Source of the DNA: Clostridia bacterium
GTDB lineage: Bacteria; Bacillota; Clostridia; TANB77; UBA1234
Assembly: GCA_900753135.1 (NCBI GenBank)
Contig: CAADXZ010000125.1
Span: 1-8,105, forward strand
Reading direction: 5' to 3'
Length of the DNA stretch: 8,105 nucleotides
Shown one piece after another: positions 1-7,233 of this stretch (within the stretch, counting starts at the first letter, position 1; every line of letters starts with the position of its first letter). A model generated the notes under the pieces. The model saw only the letters and a program-made list of their open reading frames with translations. It searched no databases and was not told the DNA's origin. Made by a program: the position numbers and the translations under genes.

Positions 1-65
1 ATTTTCATTCTTTCGTCCCTCGAGAGTTTTCGACCGAAAGGAAGAAAATCTCTCGCATAAATTAA
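1..65. repeat. Left copy of 65-bp terminal direct repeat
   Basis: This stretch matches 8041-8105 in the same orientation at 64 of 65 positions; the only difference is C at 35 against T at 8075. It contains an inverted repeat, 21-31 against 44-55, with one bulged base and a 12-nt loop. The first 14 bases are the right arm of another hairpin whose left arm is visible only beside the right copy (8023-8036), so this copy probably starts before base 1. I do not recognise the repeat family. No coding region overlaps it. Confidence 0.9.
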
Positions 66-68
66 AGT

Positions 69-141
69 TTTTTTGTGTAATAGGAAGGAAAATTAATACA
101 TAAAAGGTTGCGAAACTGTTACTTTCCTATTACACGAAAAA
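69..141. repeat. Long inverted repeat (18-bp arms, 37-nt loop)
   Basis: The arms are 69-86 and 124-141. The core of 12 bp (GTGTAATAGGAA and its complement) is perfect. It extends outward through one T/G position and five T-A pairs. The 37-nt loop is AT-rich and has no open reading frame. The right arm shares bases 138-141 with the adjacent palindromic terminator, so the two structures compete for those bases. It could be a rightward terminator-like structure for a gene left of the window, or a small MITE-like insertion. The sequence does not decide between these. Confidence 0.6.
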
Positions 142-167
142 GGACTCGACAATTGTCGAGTCCTTTT
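138..167 (-). terminator. Perfect palindromic terminator after the HTH/PIN-like gene
   Basis: Bases 138-167 form a perfect 30-bp palindrome: AAAAGGACTCGAC, an AATT centre, then the complement. On the minus strand it gives a GC-rich stem followed by five T residues, the usual intrinsic terminator layout, starting 4 bases after the stop codon of the HTH/PIN-like gene. It has four T residues on the plus strand as well, so it may also stop rightward transcription. Confidence 0.85.
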
Positions 168-171
168 GGTA

Positions 172-750
172 TCACAGCACTATACCATTGAGTGCTGCAA
201 TCTCCTTTATCTCACGCGAACAAGTGAGAGTAGTGAGTGAAGGCTCAGTTTCCCTGAGCTTTAACAAATACCTAACGAACATTATGGAATGTTGTTTAGG
301 ATTTGGCGTTACCTTTTCGATATAAGGCAAATACTGGAGAAACACTTCCTGAAGATTCAGCTTTGCCATCATATGCTCATGCCGTTCGGCAAGTTTGGGA
401 TTTTCTCGCTTCTCTGCCTCGATGATTTTCAAGGCAGTGTGCAGGCAAAAGCGTGGAATATAAAGCTTGGACTTTTTGTTCATCAATGCTTCGGGATAAT
501 TCAAAAGCATTGAAGTGTCCACCAGAATAGGGTCTTGCTCTTCCCGTTTATTTGCTGCAACAGTCCTACTCTTTTCATTTTCAAGAGCAAGGGTAATAAG
601 CCTTTCAGCCCATGCTTTTCTAACATAAAGCTTTCTAATGCGCATCTTCACAGTATTTTCAGTAATCCCCTGTTTTTTTGCAATTTCCGCTATAGTCTGC
701 TTTTCCTGACGAATGCACCGCCCATAGAATTCCTTACTATACTCTTTCAT
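172..750 (-). CDS. HTH and PIN-like domain protein, 192 aa
   Basis: Start: the ATG at 748-750 is chosen because AGGAGAGG (759-766) lies 8 nt upstream. The open frame reaches a TTG at 789 but no comparable site serves it. Domains: residues about 17-41 look like a helix-turn-helix of the sigma-region-4/LuxR type (IAEIAKKQGITENTVKMRIR). Residues about 73-192 resemble a PIN domain: a first strand with ILVDTS (D78), a helix with E111/E113, and a last strand-helix unit TLTCSREIKEIAALNGIVL. At that last position active PIN nucleases usually have T-N/D-D, but here it is T-C-S, and no aspartate is evident at the third acidic position (HSIM, 154-157). Catalysis is therefore doubtful. Context: it has its own promoter and terminator, is clearly richer in GC than the operon upstream, and shows no functional link to polysaccharide synthesis. 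Function unknown. A DNA- or RNA-binding regulator or a toxin-like relic are guesses. Confidence 0.8.
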   Translation of the reverse strand: MKEYSKEFYGRCIRQEKQTIAEIAKKQGITENTVKMRIRKLYVRKAWAERLITLALENEKSRTVAANKREEQDPILVDTSMLLNYPEALMNKKSKLYIPRFCLHTALKIIEAEKRENPKLAERHEHMMAKLNLQEVFLQYLPYIEKVTPNPKQHSIMFVRYLLKLRETEPSLTTLTCSREIKEIAALNGIVL

Positions 751-758
751 GATGTGTA

Positions 759-766
759 CCTCTCCT
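759..766 (-). promoter_or_regulatory. Ribosome binding site fixing the HTH/PIN-like start
   Basis: On the minus strand AGGAGAGG lies 8 nt before the ATG at 750. It decides in favour of the 192-residue protein over a longer form starting at the TTG at 789. Confidence 0.8.
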
Positions 767-876
767 ACGTTCTCTGTTCTTTGATCCAACTGCTACAAGA
801 ATGTTTCTGTGATTTTCACTAGCCGAGTCCTTTAATTACAAACAACTCCCTTCAAATATAATATGTCACCTTAATC

Positions 877-905
877 ATTATACTACATATTTAAAGTTTA
901 GTCAA
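877..905 (-). promoter_or_regulatory. Sigma-A promoter of the HTH/PIN-like gene
   Basis: On the minus strand TTGACT (905-900) and TATAAT (882-877) are separated by exactly 17 nt, close to the housekeeping consensus. Transcription would start near 870, giving a leader of about 120 nt before the ATG at 750. The leader holds AAAGGACTCG (minus strand of 824-833), which is complementary to the 3' arm of the gene's own terminator. The promoter sits just beyond the terminator of the upstream operon, so this gene appears to be an independent unit. Confidence 0.8.
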
Positions 906-913
906 CATAATGT

Positions 914-942
914 AAAAAGAACGAGAAAAACTCGCTCTTTTT
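914..942 (-). terminator. Terminator of the polysaccharide-modification operon
   Basis: Read on the minus strand, GAGCGAG, a TTTTT loop and CTCGTTC form a 7-bp stem with one G-U pair, followed by five T residues. It lies about 35 bases after the stop codon of the last operon gene. The flanking A and T runs lengthen the stem to 12 bp. The wobble pair forms only in the minus-strand RNA (an A-C mismatch on the plus strand), which supports leftward function. Confidence 0.8.
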
Positions 943-977
943 AAGAATTAATATCTTTAAATATCTATTTATATTTC

Positions 978-2018
978 TTATGCGTCTAATGCATCAAGCA
1001 TTTCAACAGCCACCAATTTACTTTCTAGCATATAAAATATTATTTCTCTGTTGAACTTTTCTATATCATCATAAGAATACACCTTATCAAATTTAAAATC
1101 ATAATAATCTGAATTGTACTCAACATTAGGGATTTCTTCAATTGGTCTATTTAATGTTGCTTCAATTTTTTCAACATCCATTCCTAATTCTAAGTTTTTA
1201 GGAAGTTTAACTTTTTTACTGTGCGTAGTTATATCCATAATACTTCTATCAGAATCCACTGAGCTATTTACTATTCTTATAGTAAAATCATCATATTTCA
1301 CATTTTCTATGCTTATACTTTGCCAATCTGTTTTTGTTTCACCGCTAGAAATAACTCTTTTACCTATGGTACCAATTATATCTCCATCCATGCCAAGATT
1401 TATTCTAGTTCCATCTTTTAGTTCTATAGAATAAAAGTCTGATGTGAAGAAATCCAAATAGTTGTTTTTAGCTCTTTTTATTATATTTGCACTCTGCTCT
1501 GGTTTAAAATTCATTTCTGGTTCAACAAGAGTTATTAATGCAACTTGCTCTCCATCTTTAAAATAATATTTTGCGCATCCACCAATTCCTATAAAATCGC
1601 GTTTGTACATTACTAAGTCTCCATCTTTATAGTAATAACTTTGAAGATCTAAGAAATCACTAGCAGGTATTATCTCTATTAATTTATTTTTTAATACATT
1701 GATTGTAGAATATGCCCCTTCCGTATTAAAACTATTAATAAACTCTTCTATGTCACTTCCTAATTCATCTATTGTTGCCAATGTGTTATATTGTATCATA
1801 TCTCCAGAATTCTTATTTATTTCCTCAACATAAGAATTTATATCATTAACATACTTTACTTTATCTAGTGATGCCTCACCACTTATATTGGTTTCATCTC
1901 CAGATTTGGATGGTTTAATAATATCTTCTTCATTATTTTTATATGTTGTTTTCCATATTCCAAATCCTATGACAAGAGCAATTAGTACTACAACAATAAT
2001 AAAGCTTTTGTTTTTCAT
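978..2018 (-). CDS. Membrane-anchored protein of unknown function with two tandem LGM-type domains, 346 aa
   Basis: Residues 5-22 form a single hydrophobic segment after a lysine-bearing N-terminus with no lipobox cysteine, so the protein is probably an N-terminally anchored extracytoplasmic protein. A polar linker follows (about 25-55). Residues about 56-200 show no recognised motif. The C-terminal half contains two similar units: residues about 204-265 begin INLGMDGDIIGTIGK, and 276-340 begin LELGMDVEKIEATLNRP. Both read as LGM, a short helix, then strands. This pattern resembles BamE/SmpA-like small domains (by eye only). It is the last gene of the operon, 25 bases after the SGNH-NodB gene, with an AAAGGA site before the ATG, and is followed by the terminator. 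The position suggests an accessory role in polysaccharide modification on the cell surface; no function can be named. Confidence 0.8.
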   Translation of the reverse strand: MKNKSFIIVVVLIALVIGFGIWKTTYKNNEEDIIKPSKSGDETNISGEASLDKVKYVNDINSYVEEINKNSGDMIQYNTLATIDELGSDIEEFINSFNTEGAYSTINVLKNKLIEIIPASDFLDLQSYYYKDGDLVMYKRDFIGIGGCAKYYFKDGEQVALITLVEPEMNFKPEQSANIIKRAKNNYLDFFTSDFYSIELKDGTRINLGMDGDIIGTIGKRVISSGETKTDWQSISIENVKYDDFTIRIVNSSVDSDRSIMDITTHSKKVKLPKNLELGMDVEKIEATLNRPIEEIPNVEYNSDYYDFKFDKVYSYDDIEKFNREIIFYMLESKLVAVEMLDALDA

Positions 2019-2043
2019 TTCAATTCATTCCTTTCACATTATT

Positions 2044-3870
2044 TTATTCTTCTATAAAGCTCAACAAATTTTCTGTTGATACTTCCTCACAAATATTATA
2101 TCTATTAAGTCCAATTAACGATTGGGGTAATCCCTTAATTATTGTATTTGATTTTGCTACTGTTCCAAACGTAGCTTTTACTCCAAGAGATTTTAGCACC
2201 ACACTTGAAAGTGTTGAATACTCTCCATGTGGATATGCTAAAGCCGTAATTTTTTTATTCATCTTCTCTTCAAATATCTGTTCCATTTTATTGTAATCAT
2301 CTGTTAGTGCCTTAATAAATTCTCCCTCTGTTTCGTTTTTAAGCTCCACAGCGCATTCTCTTACTTTGTCACCAGATTCATATTTTTCTGATTGATGCAT
2401 ATCATAAGTATGGCTTTGAATATCTATTAATCCAGATTGTTGCATTATGTTTGCCTCTTCAAATCCAAAATGCGGAATTATTTCATAATTAGTATCTTTA
2501 TACTTATCTTTTCCAATTGAAGAACCTATTACAAATATAGTTGCTTTCATATTATACTTTTTAAGTATTGGAAAAGCAAGTTCATAGTTGCTTAAATAAC
2601 CATCATCAAATGTAATGCATATTGGCTTCTCTGGTAATGGTATTCCTTTTTCAACATATTCTACCAAATCATTTATCATGACTCCTGTATATCCATTCTC
2701 TGACAACGTCTTTATATGCTCTTCAAACAATTCTGGTGTTATAGTAACATCCAAATCTGCTCCTTCTTTTATGTGATGATACATAAGTATTGGTACTTTT
2801 AACGTATATTCATTTGTATCATTTATAATATCAAACATATCGTCCACATGTTCTTTGACATTTTCTACAGTAACAACTTCACCAAAATCATCTGGGTAAT
2901 ATACTGATATATCATTAAACATTCGTGCAATAGTCATTTTTCCTACTGCATTTCTAAAATGAGTTTCATCATAAAAGTACCTTGGTTCCTTTGAAATAGA
3001 ACTTGATGCGAAATCCCAGAATGGTGTAATTTCAGCCATCTTTGTATAGAAATCTAGAATATCTTCTTTTGAAAAACATTTTAGATATTCATAATATGAT
3101 GGTGCTGTAACTATAACTAGATTAACATTTGATTCATCACACATCTCTTTTATTCTCCTTATGCTTGAAACTGTTTCGTTAATCTTTGTCATAACAATAT
3201 CTGAATGAGGATAATTAACAAAAATTGGATTCTTTTCAAGATATGATTCTATGTCCCCAATAGGTTCTACATCACGAACTTTTTTATCATATGCACCTGT
3301 TTCCACATCAAAAACATCAAAAGTTTGTGTAAGATATGTATCTTTTTGAGCATCTCTTATTTTTGCAAATGCATAACTTGGCGATACTGTTAAATATCTT
3401 GAATAGAATGAAACTTTGTTTTCTCCATTCACTTTAGCATGAAGGTTTTTAGTCAATTTGTCTCCCTCTTCATCATATACAGTTGTACTTTCCAAATACA
3501 CATTCACTATAATATTCTTGACATTATAATTGCTTAGAATATATTTACATGTTTGTTCAACATCAAGCATATCAGATCCATACATTATCATGTTATAAAA
3601 CTTTGCATTAAAATATTTATTCAAATCTTCTGTAGTGAATGAACTTGTTGATGACCCACCAATTATGTATGAATCATATTCTTCATAGTGTTTATCCAAA
3701 TAACTTATTTTAGCAACTCTAGGATTATTAGTAAATGAATGTGAATACCAATTAAATATTCTATCTCCAAATACTCCAAATGGATCAACTAATACATTAA
3801 GCAGTATTATTATTCCCAAAACAGTTATAAGAGATACTAAAAACATTATACACCATTTTTTAGATGTCAT
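2044..3870 (-). CDS. SGNH (DltD/AlgJ-like) and NodB polysaccharide deacetylase fusion, 608 aa
   Basis: Residues about 8-28 form a membrane anchor. Residues about 30-320 look like an SGNH domain of the DltD/AlgJ/AlgX kind: IIGGSSTSS (69-77) supplies the likely nucleophile (S73 or S74) and YDETHF (300-305) the D-x-x-H pair (D301, H304), as in acyl transfer to or from polysaccharides. Residues about 355-608 form a carbohydrate esterase family 4 domain: VPILMYHHI (359-367), TFDDG (420-424; D422 as base, D423 as metal ligand), SHTYDMH (486-492; H487 and H492), and AYPHGEY (545-551). The opening and the SHTYDMH form are like IcaB/PgaB-type N-deacetylases. All key residues of both domains appear intact. 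The start has AAAGGAGG about 7 nt upstream, 24 bases after the MBOAT gene. The protein probably acts outside the membrane on a surface glycan, combining O-acyl transfer with N-deacetylation (inference). Confidence 0.9.
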   Translation of the reverse strand: MTSKKWCIMFLVSLITVLGIIILLNVLVDPFGVFGDRIFNWYSHSFTNNPRVAKISYLDKHYEEYDSYIIGGSSTSSFTTEDLNKYFNAKFYNMIMYGSDMLDVEQTCKYILSNYNVKNIIVNVYLESTTVYDEEGDKLTKNLHAKVNGENKVSFYSRYLTVSPSYAFAKIRDAQKDTYLTQTFDVFDVETGAYDKKVRDVEPIGDIESYLEKNPIFVNYPHSDIVMTKINETVSSIRRIKEMCDESNVNLVIVTAPSYYEYLKCFSKEDILDFYTKMAEITPFWDFASSSISKEPRYFYDETHFRNAVGKMTIARMFNDISVYYPDDFGEVVTVENVKEHVDDMFDIINDTNEYTLKVPILMYHHIKEGADLDVTITPELFEEHIKTLSENGYTGVMINDLVEYVEKGIPLPEKPICITFDDGYLSNYELAFPILKKYNMKATIFVIGSSIGKDKYKDTNYEIIPHFGFEEANIMQQSGLIDIQSHTYDMHQSEKYESGDKVRECAVELKNETEGEFIKALTDDYNKMEQIFEEKMNKKITALAYPHGEYSTLSSVVLKSLGVKATFGTVAKSNTIIKGLPQSLIGLNRYNICEEVSTENLLSFIEE

Positions 3871-3894
3871 ATTATTTCCTCCTTTTGTCTAACA

Positions 3895-5445
3895 TTAAAA
3901 CTGTTTATATATAAATTCCGAAGCTATGTAGTCACCACGGTATATTCCAAAAGCCGCAATAATTACTAAAAATGATGTAAGAATTGCATATTGCAAAACT
4001 ATATTCTTTTCTTTTAATTTCTTTGTAACATCAACGTTGTGTTCTTGCAATCCTTCAATAAATAGTAATAGCATTACGCTAAAACCTACTATAACAAAAT
4101 CTCCAGTTGTAAGACCTAAATTAAGTAGTGTTCCATTTGTTAATTCACTAGCTTTAAAATTAGTAAATGTTTTATTTAGCATAGCAAATGTAGTTCCTAA
4201 GTTTGCCGCTCTTGTGATATACCTTCCTATTAGCACTAAAGCAGCTGTTCTAATCATCCTAAACATATTAAACCACTTATTTTGGTCATCTATATGTAGC
4301 TTTTGTTTTAATTTTATAAACAATGGATCTAATAAAAGTGAAAGTGTTATTAACGTTCCATTCCACAATCCAAAAGCTATATACTTAAAGCTCGCTTCAT
4401 GCCATATGCCTATAACTAAATACACAATAAATGTAACAATTGAAACTGGTATTATTTGTCCAGCCTTTCCACTTATGTGTTTGCGTATAAATTTTCCTAA
4501 CTTAACAAATGGTTTAGAAAGTGATAAAGGATAAAATAAATAATCTTTCATCCATGTGCCTAAACTTATATGCCATCTTCTCCAAAAATCTTGAAGTGAT
4601 GTTGAAAAAATAGGTCTCTTAAAATTATCAACTAAATTTATTCCAAATAATCTTGCAACGCCACGAGTTATATCTATACCTCCAGAAAAATCGCAATATA
4701 GTTGGATACAATAAAATATCACACCAAATAATATTATTGCTCCTCCATAGTTTTCAAAGTTATTAAACACAATCTTTGCAATTATTGCTGCTCTATCTGC
4801 TATAACAAGTTTTTTGAAATATCCCCAAAGTAATAGATTTAATCCAGCTTCGATATTTTCAAAGCTAAAATCATGTGACTCTTCTAATTGTTTTCCTAAA
4901 TTATTGAATCTACTTATTGGTCCCTGCACCATTTGTGGAAAGAAAGATACAAATAATGCATATTTAAAAACATTTTTTTCGGGTTCATACTTTTTTCTAT
5001 AAACATCAATTACATACCCTATAGATTGAAAAATATAAAATGAAATACCAAGTGGTAAAATCAAATTTAAAGTTGGCAAACTAAAATGGAATGTATTATT
5101 GAGTATTCCTGCTGAAAAATTCCAATATTTAAAAAAGAACAATACTCCAAAATTACAAATTAAACTTGCTAGTACCCACAACTTCTTCTTGGTTTTTATT
5201 TTGTTAGTCTCTTCTTTAGTTAAATTACCACTCATACTATTATTAAGTTTTCCTATTAGTAATCCGACTCCATAGGTTGTTAGAATTGTAAACATTAAAT
5301 ACAGTAAAACTTTAATTCCACCTAAGCTGTAGAAAAACAAACTTACAAGTAATAAAAACATCCACTGAAATCTTTTTGGTAATATATAATATAAAAGTGT
5401 GCTAAGTGCTACAAATCCTATAAATTGCCATGATACAAATGACAT
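3895..5445 (-). CDS. MBOAT family membrane O-acyltransferase, AlgI/DltB type, 516 aa
   Basis: This is a multi-pass membrane protein with hydrophobic segments spread over its whole length. It carries the MBOAT signatures: FFPQMVQGPISRF (168-180), YCDFSGGIDI (250-259), FWRRWHISLGTWMKDYLFYP (287-306; H292), and GIWHEAS (346-352) with the presumed catalytic H349. In the last motif the usual GxWHG is GxWHE. The length and the FFPQ-QGPISRF form are closer to AlgI/PatA-type transferases (about 500 aa) than to DltB (about 400 aa). Members of the family move acyl groups from a cytoplasmic thioester to an extracytoplasmic acceptor. The start codon comes one base after the carrier protein's stop codon, with only a weak AAGG site, which suggests translational coupling. 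The carrier and ligase upstream probably supply the donor, and the SGNH protein downstream is the likely partner outside the membrane. Confidence 0.93.
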   Translation of the reverse strand: MSFVSWQFIGFVALSTLLYYILPKRFQWMFLLLVSLFFYSLGGIKVLLYLMFTILTTYGVGLLIGKLNNSMSGNLTKEETNKIKTKKKLWVLASLICNFGVLFFFKYWNFSAGILNNTFHFSLPTLNLILPLGISFYIFQSIGYVIDVYRKKYEPEKNVFKYALFVSFFPQMVQGPISRFNNLGKQLEESHDFSFENIEAGLNLLLWGYFKKLVIADRAAIIAKIVFNNFENYGGAIILFGVIFYCIQLYCDFSGGIDITRGVARLFGINLVDNFKRPIFSTSLQDFWRRWHISLGTWMKDYLFYPLSLSKPFVKLGKFIRKHISGKAGQIIPVSIVTFIVYLVIGIWHEASFKYIAFGLWNGTLITLSLLLDPLFIKLKQKLHIDDQNKWFNMFRMIRTAALVLIGRYITRAANLGTTFAMLNKTFTNFKASELTNGTLLNLGLTTGDFVIVGFSVMLLLFIEGLQEHNVDVTKKLKEKNIVLQYAILTSFLVIIAAFGIYRGDYIASEFIYKQF

Positions 5446-5446
5446 T

Positions 5447-5665
5447 TTACTTCAACCTTTCTACTAAATTGTATATTGCTTCTACTGAATTAAAATTTTC
5501 TGGTACTATATCTTCAACATTTATTTCAACATCAAATTCTGCGATTAATTCACTAATCAATGTAACTATATCAAATGAATCTAGTATTCCATCATTAGCA
5601 AGTGTTTTGCACTCTAAATCAATATCAGGTCTAATTTCTTTTAAAATTTTTTTAATCTTATCCAT
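5447..5665 (-). CDS. DltC-like acyl carrier protein, 72 aa
   Basis: Small acidic protein with the phosphopantetheine attachment motif GILDSFDIVTLI (26-37). Ser30 would carry the 4'-phosphopantetheine arm. The length and the DSFD form match small stand-alone carriers such as DltC and NRPS peptidyl carriers. Start: the ATG at 5663-5665 is preceded by GAGGAGA (5675-5681) with 9 nt spacing. An in-frame extension back to 5716 would overlap the ligase and add a basic N-terminus unlike this family, so I reject it. The gene lies between its presumed loading enzyme (ligase ends at 5709) and the MBOAT, one base from the latter. That order supports the sequence ligase, carrier, membrane transferase. Confidence 0.93.
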   Translation of the reverse strand: MDKIKKILKEIRPDIDLECKTLANDGILDSFDIVTLISELIAEFDVEINVEDIVPENFNSVEAIYNLVERLK

Positions 5666-5674
5666 TGTAACAAT

Positions 5675-5681
5675 TCTCCTC
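5675..5681 (-). promoter_or_regulatory. Ribosome binding site fixing the carrier protein start
   Basis: GAGGAGA on the minus strand, 9 nt before the ATG at 5665. It supports the 72-residue carrier over the longer open frame that begins inside the ligase gene. Confidence 0.75.
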
Positions 5682-5708
5682 TTCATAATATATTGTTTTG
5701 TTATATTT

Positions 5709-7214
5709 TCAAACATATTCGTTTTTCAACTTTACTCTATCTATTTTTCCATTTGCATTATATGGCATAGCATCAAGTTTAATAAATCTATTTGGAAACA
5801 TATATTTAGGAACTAAAGTTTTTATATGATTTACAATCTCTTCATCTGTAGCATTTCCTTCATATATACAAACAATTTTATCTTCTTCTTTTTTATAGAC
5901 GCATACAGCCGCAGAAATTTTGCTAAAGCTATTTAATGCACGCTCTATTTCTCCAAGCTCAATTCTATAACCACCATGCTTAATTTGCCCATCTTTTCTA
6001 GTTTCAAAATATATCATGCCATCATCAAGCTTTCTACCAAGATCTCCTGTTCGATATATAATATCTGTGAAGTATGGGTTCAAAGGATTTTGTATAAAAG
6101 CTTTTGATGTTTTTTCACTATCATTATAATATCCTTTTGCAAGACCAGTACCGCGAACGCAAATTTCTCCAACATCACCGTCTGGAACAAGTTCTAAGTT
6201 TTCATCAAGCAATAAAACTTCTTTATTTTCACACGCCTTACCAATAGGAATCGCTTCATAATCTTTAAATTCCTTTTCAATCTTATAATAAGTGCAGTCT
6301 ACTGTGACCTCCGTTGGGCCGTATAGGTTTATATATTGGACATTAGGAAGCACATTTCTCCAAACATTTAATTTACTTGCTAAAAGAGCTTCACCACCAA
6401 GCACTACCTTTTTTAAGTATTTAGGTACCGCCTTGGAAAGCACATTTGAATTAGCAATTAAATTAAATGCTGAAGTCGCCCAAATTAAACTTGTTACCTT
6501 ATTTTCATTAAAAAAATTAACAAGTAAAATTGGAAACATAAACATCTTCTTAGGCAATATGTACGTGGTTGCAGCACACTTCAATGTTAGATATATATCC
6601 TTAACTGATAAGTCGAAATAAAATGGTGCCTGATTTGCCATAATATCATCACTAGAAAACTCACACTTTTCTGCCATCCAATCTATAAAGTCTATAACAT
6701 TTTTATGAGGTATAACAATTCCTTTAGGTACACCAGTAGAACCAGATGTAAATATTATATAGACAGGATCAATGTTCAATATTTTATTTCTATTTTCTAG
6801 AAGAATATGTTCATCAATTTCAGAATTCAAAACTTCGTCAAACTCAATCTTGTTATAATCATTTAAATTCTCAACTAATTCTTCATCTTGCTTAAAATAT
6901 ATGATAAGTGAAGGTTTAAGGTTTTCAAGAACCGTCTCCATACGTTTTTTAGGCATTTTATTATCTATTGGTACATAGTAATTTCCGCTATAAAGCACTC
7001 CAAAAAAGGCTATTAAGCTTCTAATATTTCTATCAACCACAACAGCTATTGGAGAATTAATTTTGTTAAGTTTATTAGATATATTTGTTCCAATTCTTTT
7101 GGCTTCATTTTCTAATTCGGAAAAAGTAACTCTTTCATTTTCATCAGCATAAGCCAATTTATCAGGAAAACTTTTTGCTGAATTTTCTAAGTACTCTAAT
7201 ACATTTTTTTGCAT
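5709..7214 (-). CDS. DltA-like amino acid adenylating ligase (AMP-binding family), 501 aa
   Basis: Complete stand-alone adenylation enzyme: ATP-binding loop FTSGSTGVPKG (155-165), FDLSVKDIY (200-208), YGPTE (298-302), YRTGD (387-391), the hinge region DGQIKHGGYRIELGEIE (408-424), and the catalytic lysine in NANGKIDR (K490). It would activate a carboxylic acid with ATP and load it on the carrier encoded next. FDLSVxDxY and the length of about 500 residues are typical of DltA. However, the residue matching the DltA cysteine linked to D-alanine selectivity (F-C-G-E) is Gly273 (L-G-G-E, 272-275). Substrate-pocket residues read by eye: D201, L202, K205, G273, L297, V305, D306. The substrate is therefore uncertain; an amino acid is likely, D-alanine not assured. 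Start: AGGGAGGA lies about 5 nt before the ATG. It follows the acyltransferase gene by 19 bases. Confidence 0.92.
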   Translation of the reverse strand: MQKNVLEYLENSAKSFPDKLAYADENERVTFSELENEAKRIGTNISNKLNKINSPIAVVVDRNIRSLIAFFGVLYSGNYYVPIDNKMPKKRMETVLENLKPSLIIYFKQDEELVENLNDYNKIEFDEVLNSEIDEHILLENRNKILNIDPVYIIFTSGSTGVPKGIVIPHKNVIDFIDWMAEKCEFSSDDIMANQAPFYFDLSVKDIYLTLKCAATTYILPKKMFMFPILLVNFFNENKVTSLIWATSAFNLIANSNVLSKAVPKYLKKVVLGGEALLASKLNVWRNVLPNVQYINLYGPTEVTVDCTYYKIEKEFKDYEAIPIGKACENKEVLLLDENLELVPDGDVGEICVRGTGLAKGYYNDSEKTSKAFIQNPLNPYFTDIIYRTGDLGRKLDDGMIYFETRKDGQIKHGGYRIELGEIERALNSFSKISAAVCVYKKEEDKIVCIYEGNATDEEIVNHIKTLVPKYMFPNRFIKLDAMPYNANGKIDRVKLKNEYV

Positions 7215-7233
7215 TCTTATCCTCCCTTAATTT

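Noticed and set aside
4037..4534. Plus-strand open frame of 165 codons inside the MBOAT gene
   Set aside because: It lies antisense to a well-supported gene, has no family resemblance or ribosome binding site, and low-complexity Ser/Ile/Asn-rich content typical of antisense shadows. Other plus-strand frames were dropped for the same reason.
5666..5716. N-terminal extension of the carrier protein
   Set aside because: It would overlap the ligase and add a basic segment unusual for carriers, while GAGGAGA is well placed for the ATG at 5665.
2044..7214. A standard dltABCD teichoic acid D-alanylation operon
   Set aside because: The ligase lacks the DltA-type cysteine, the MBOAT is about 100 residues longer than DltB and AlgI-like, and the DltD-like part is fused to a NodB deacetylase.
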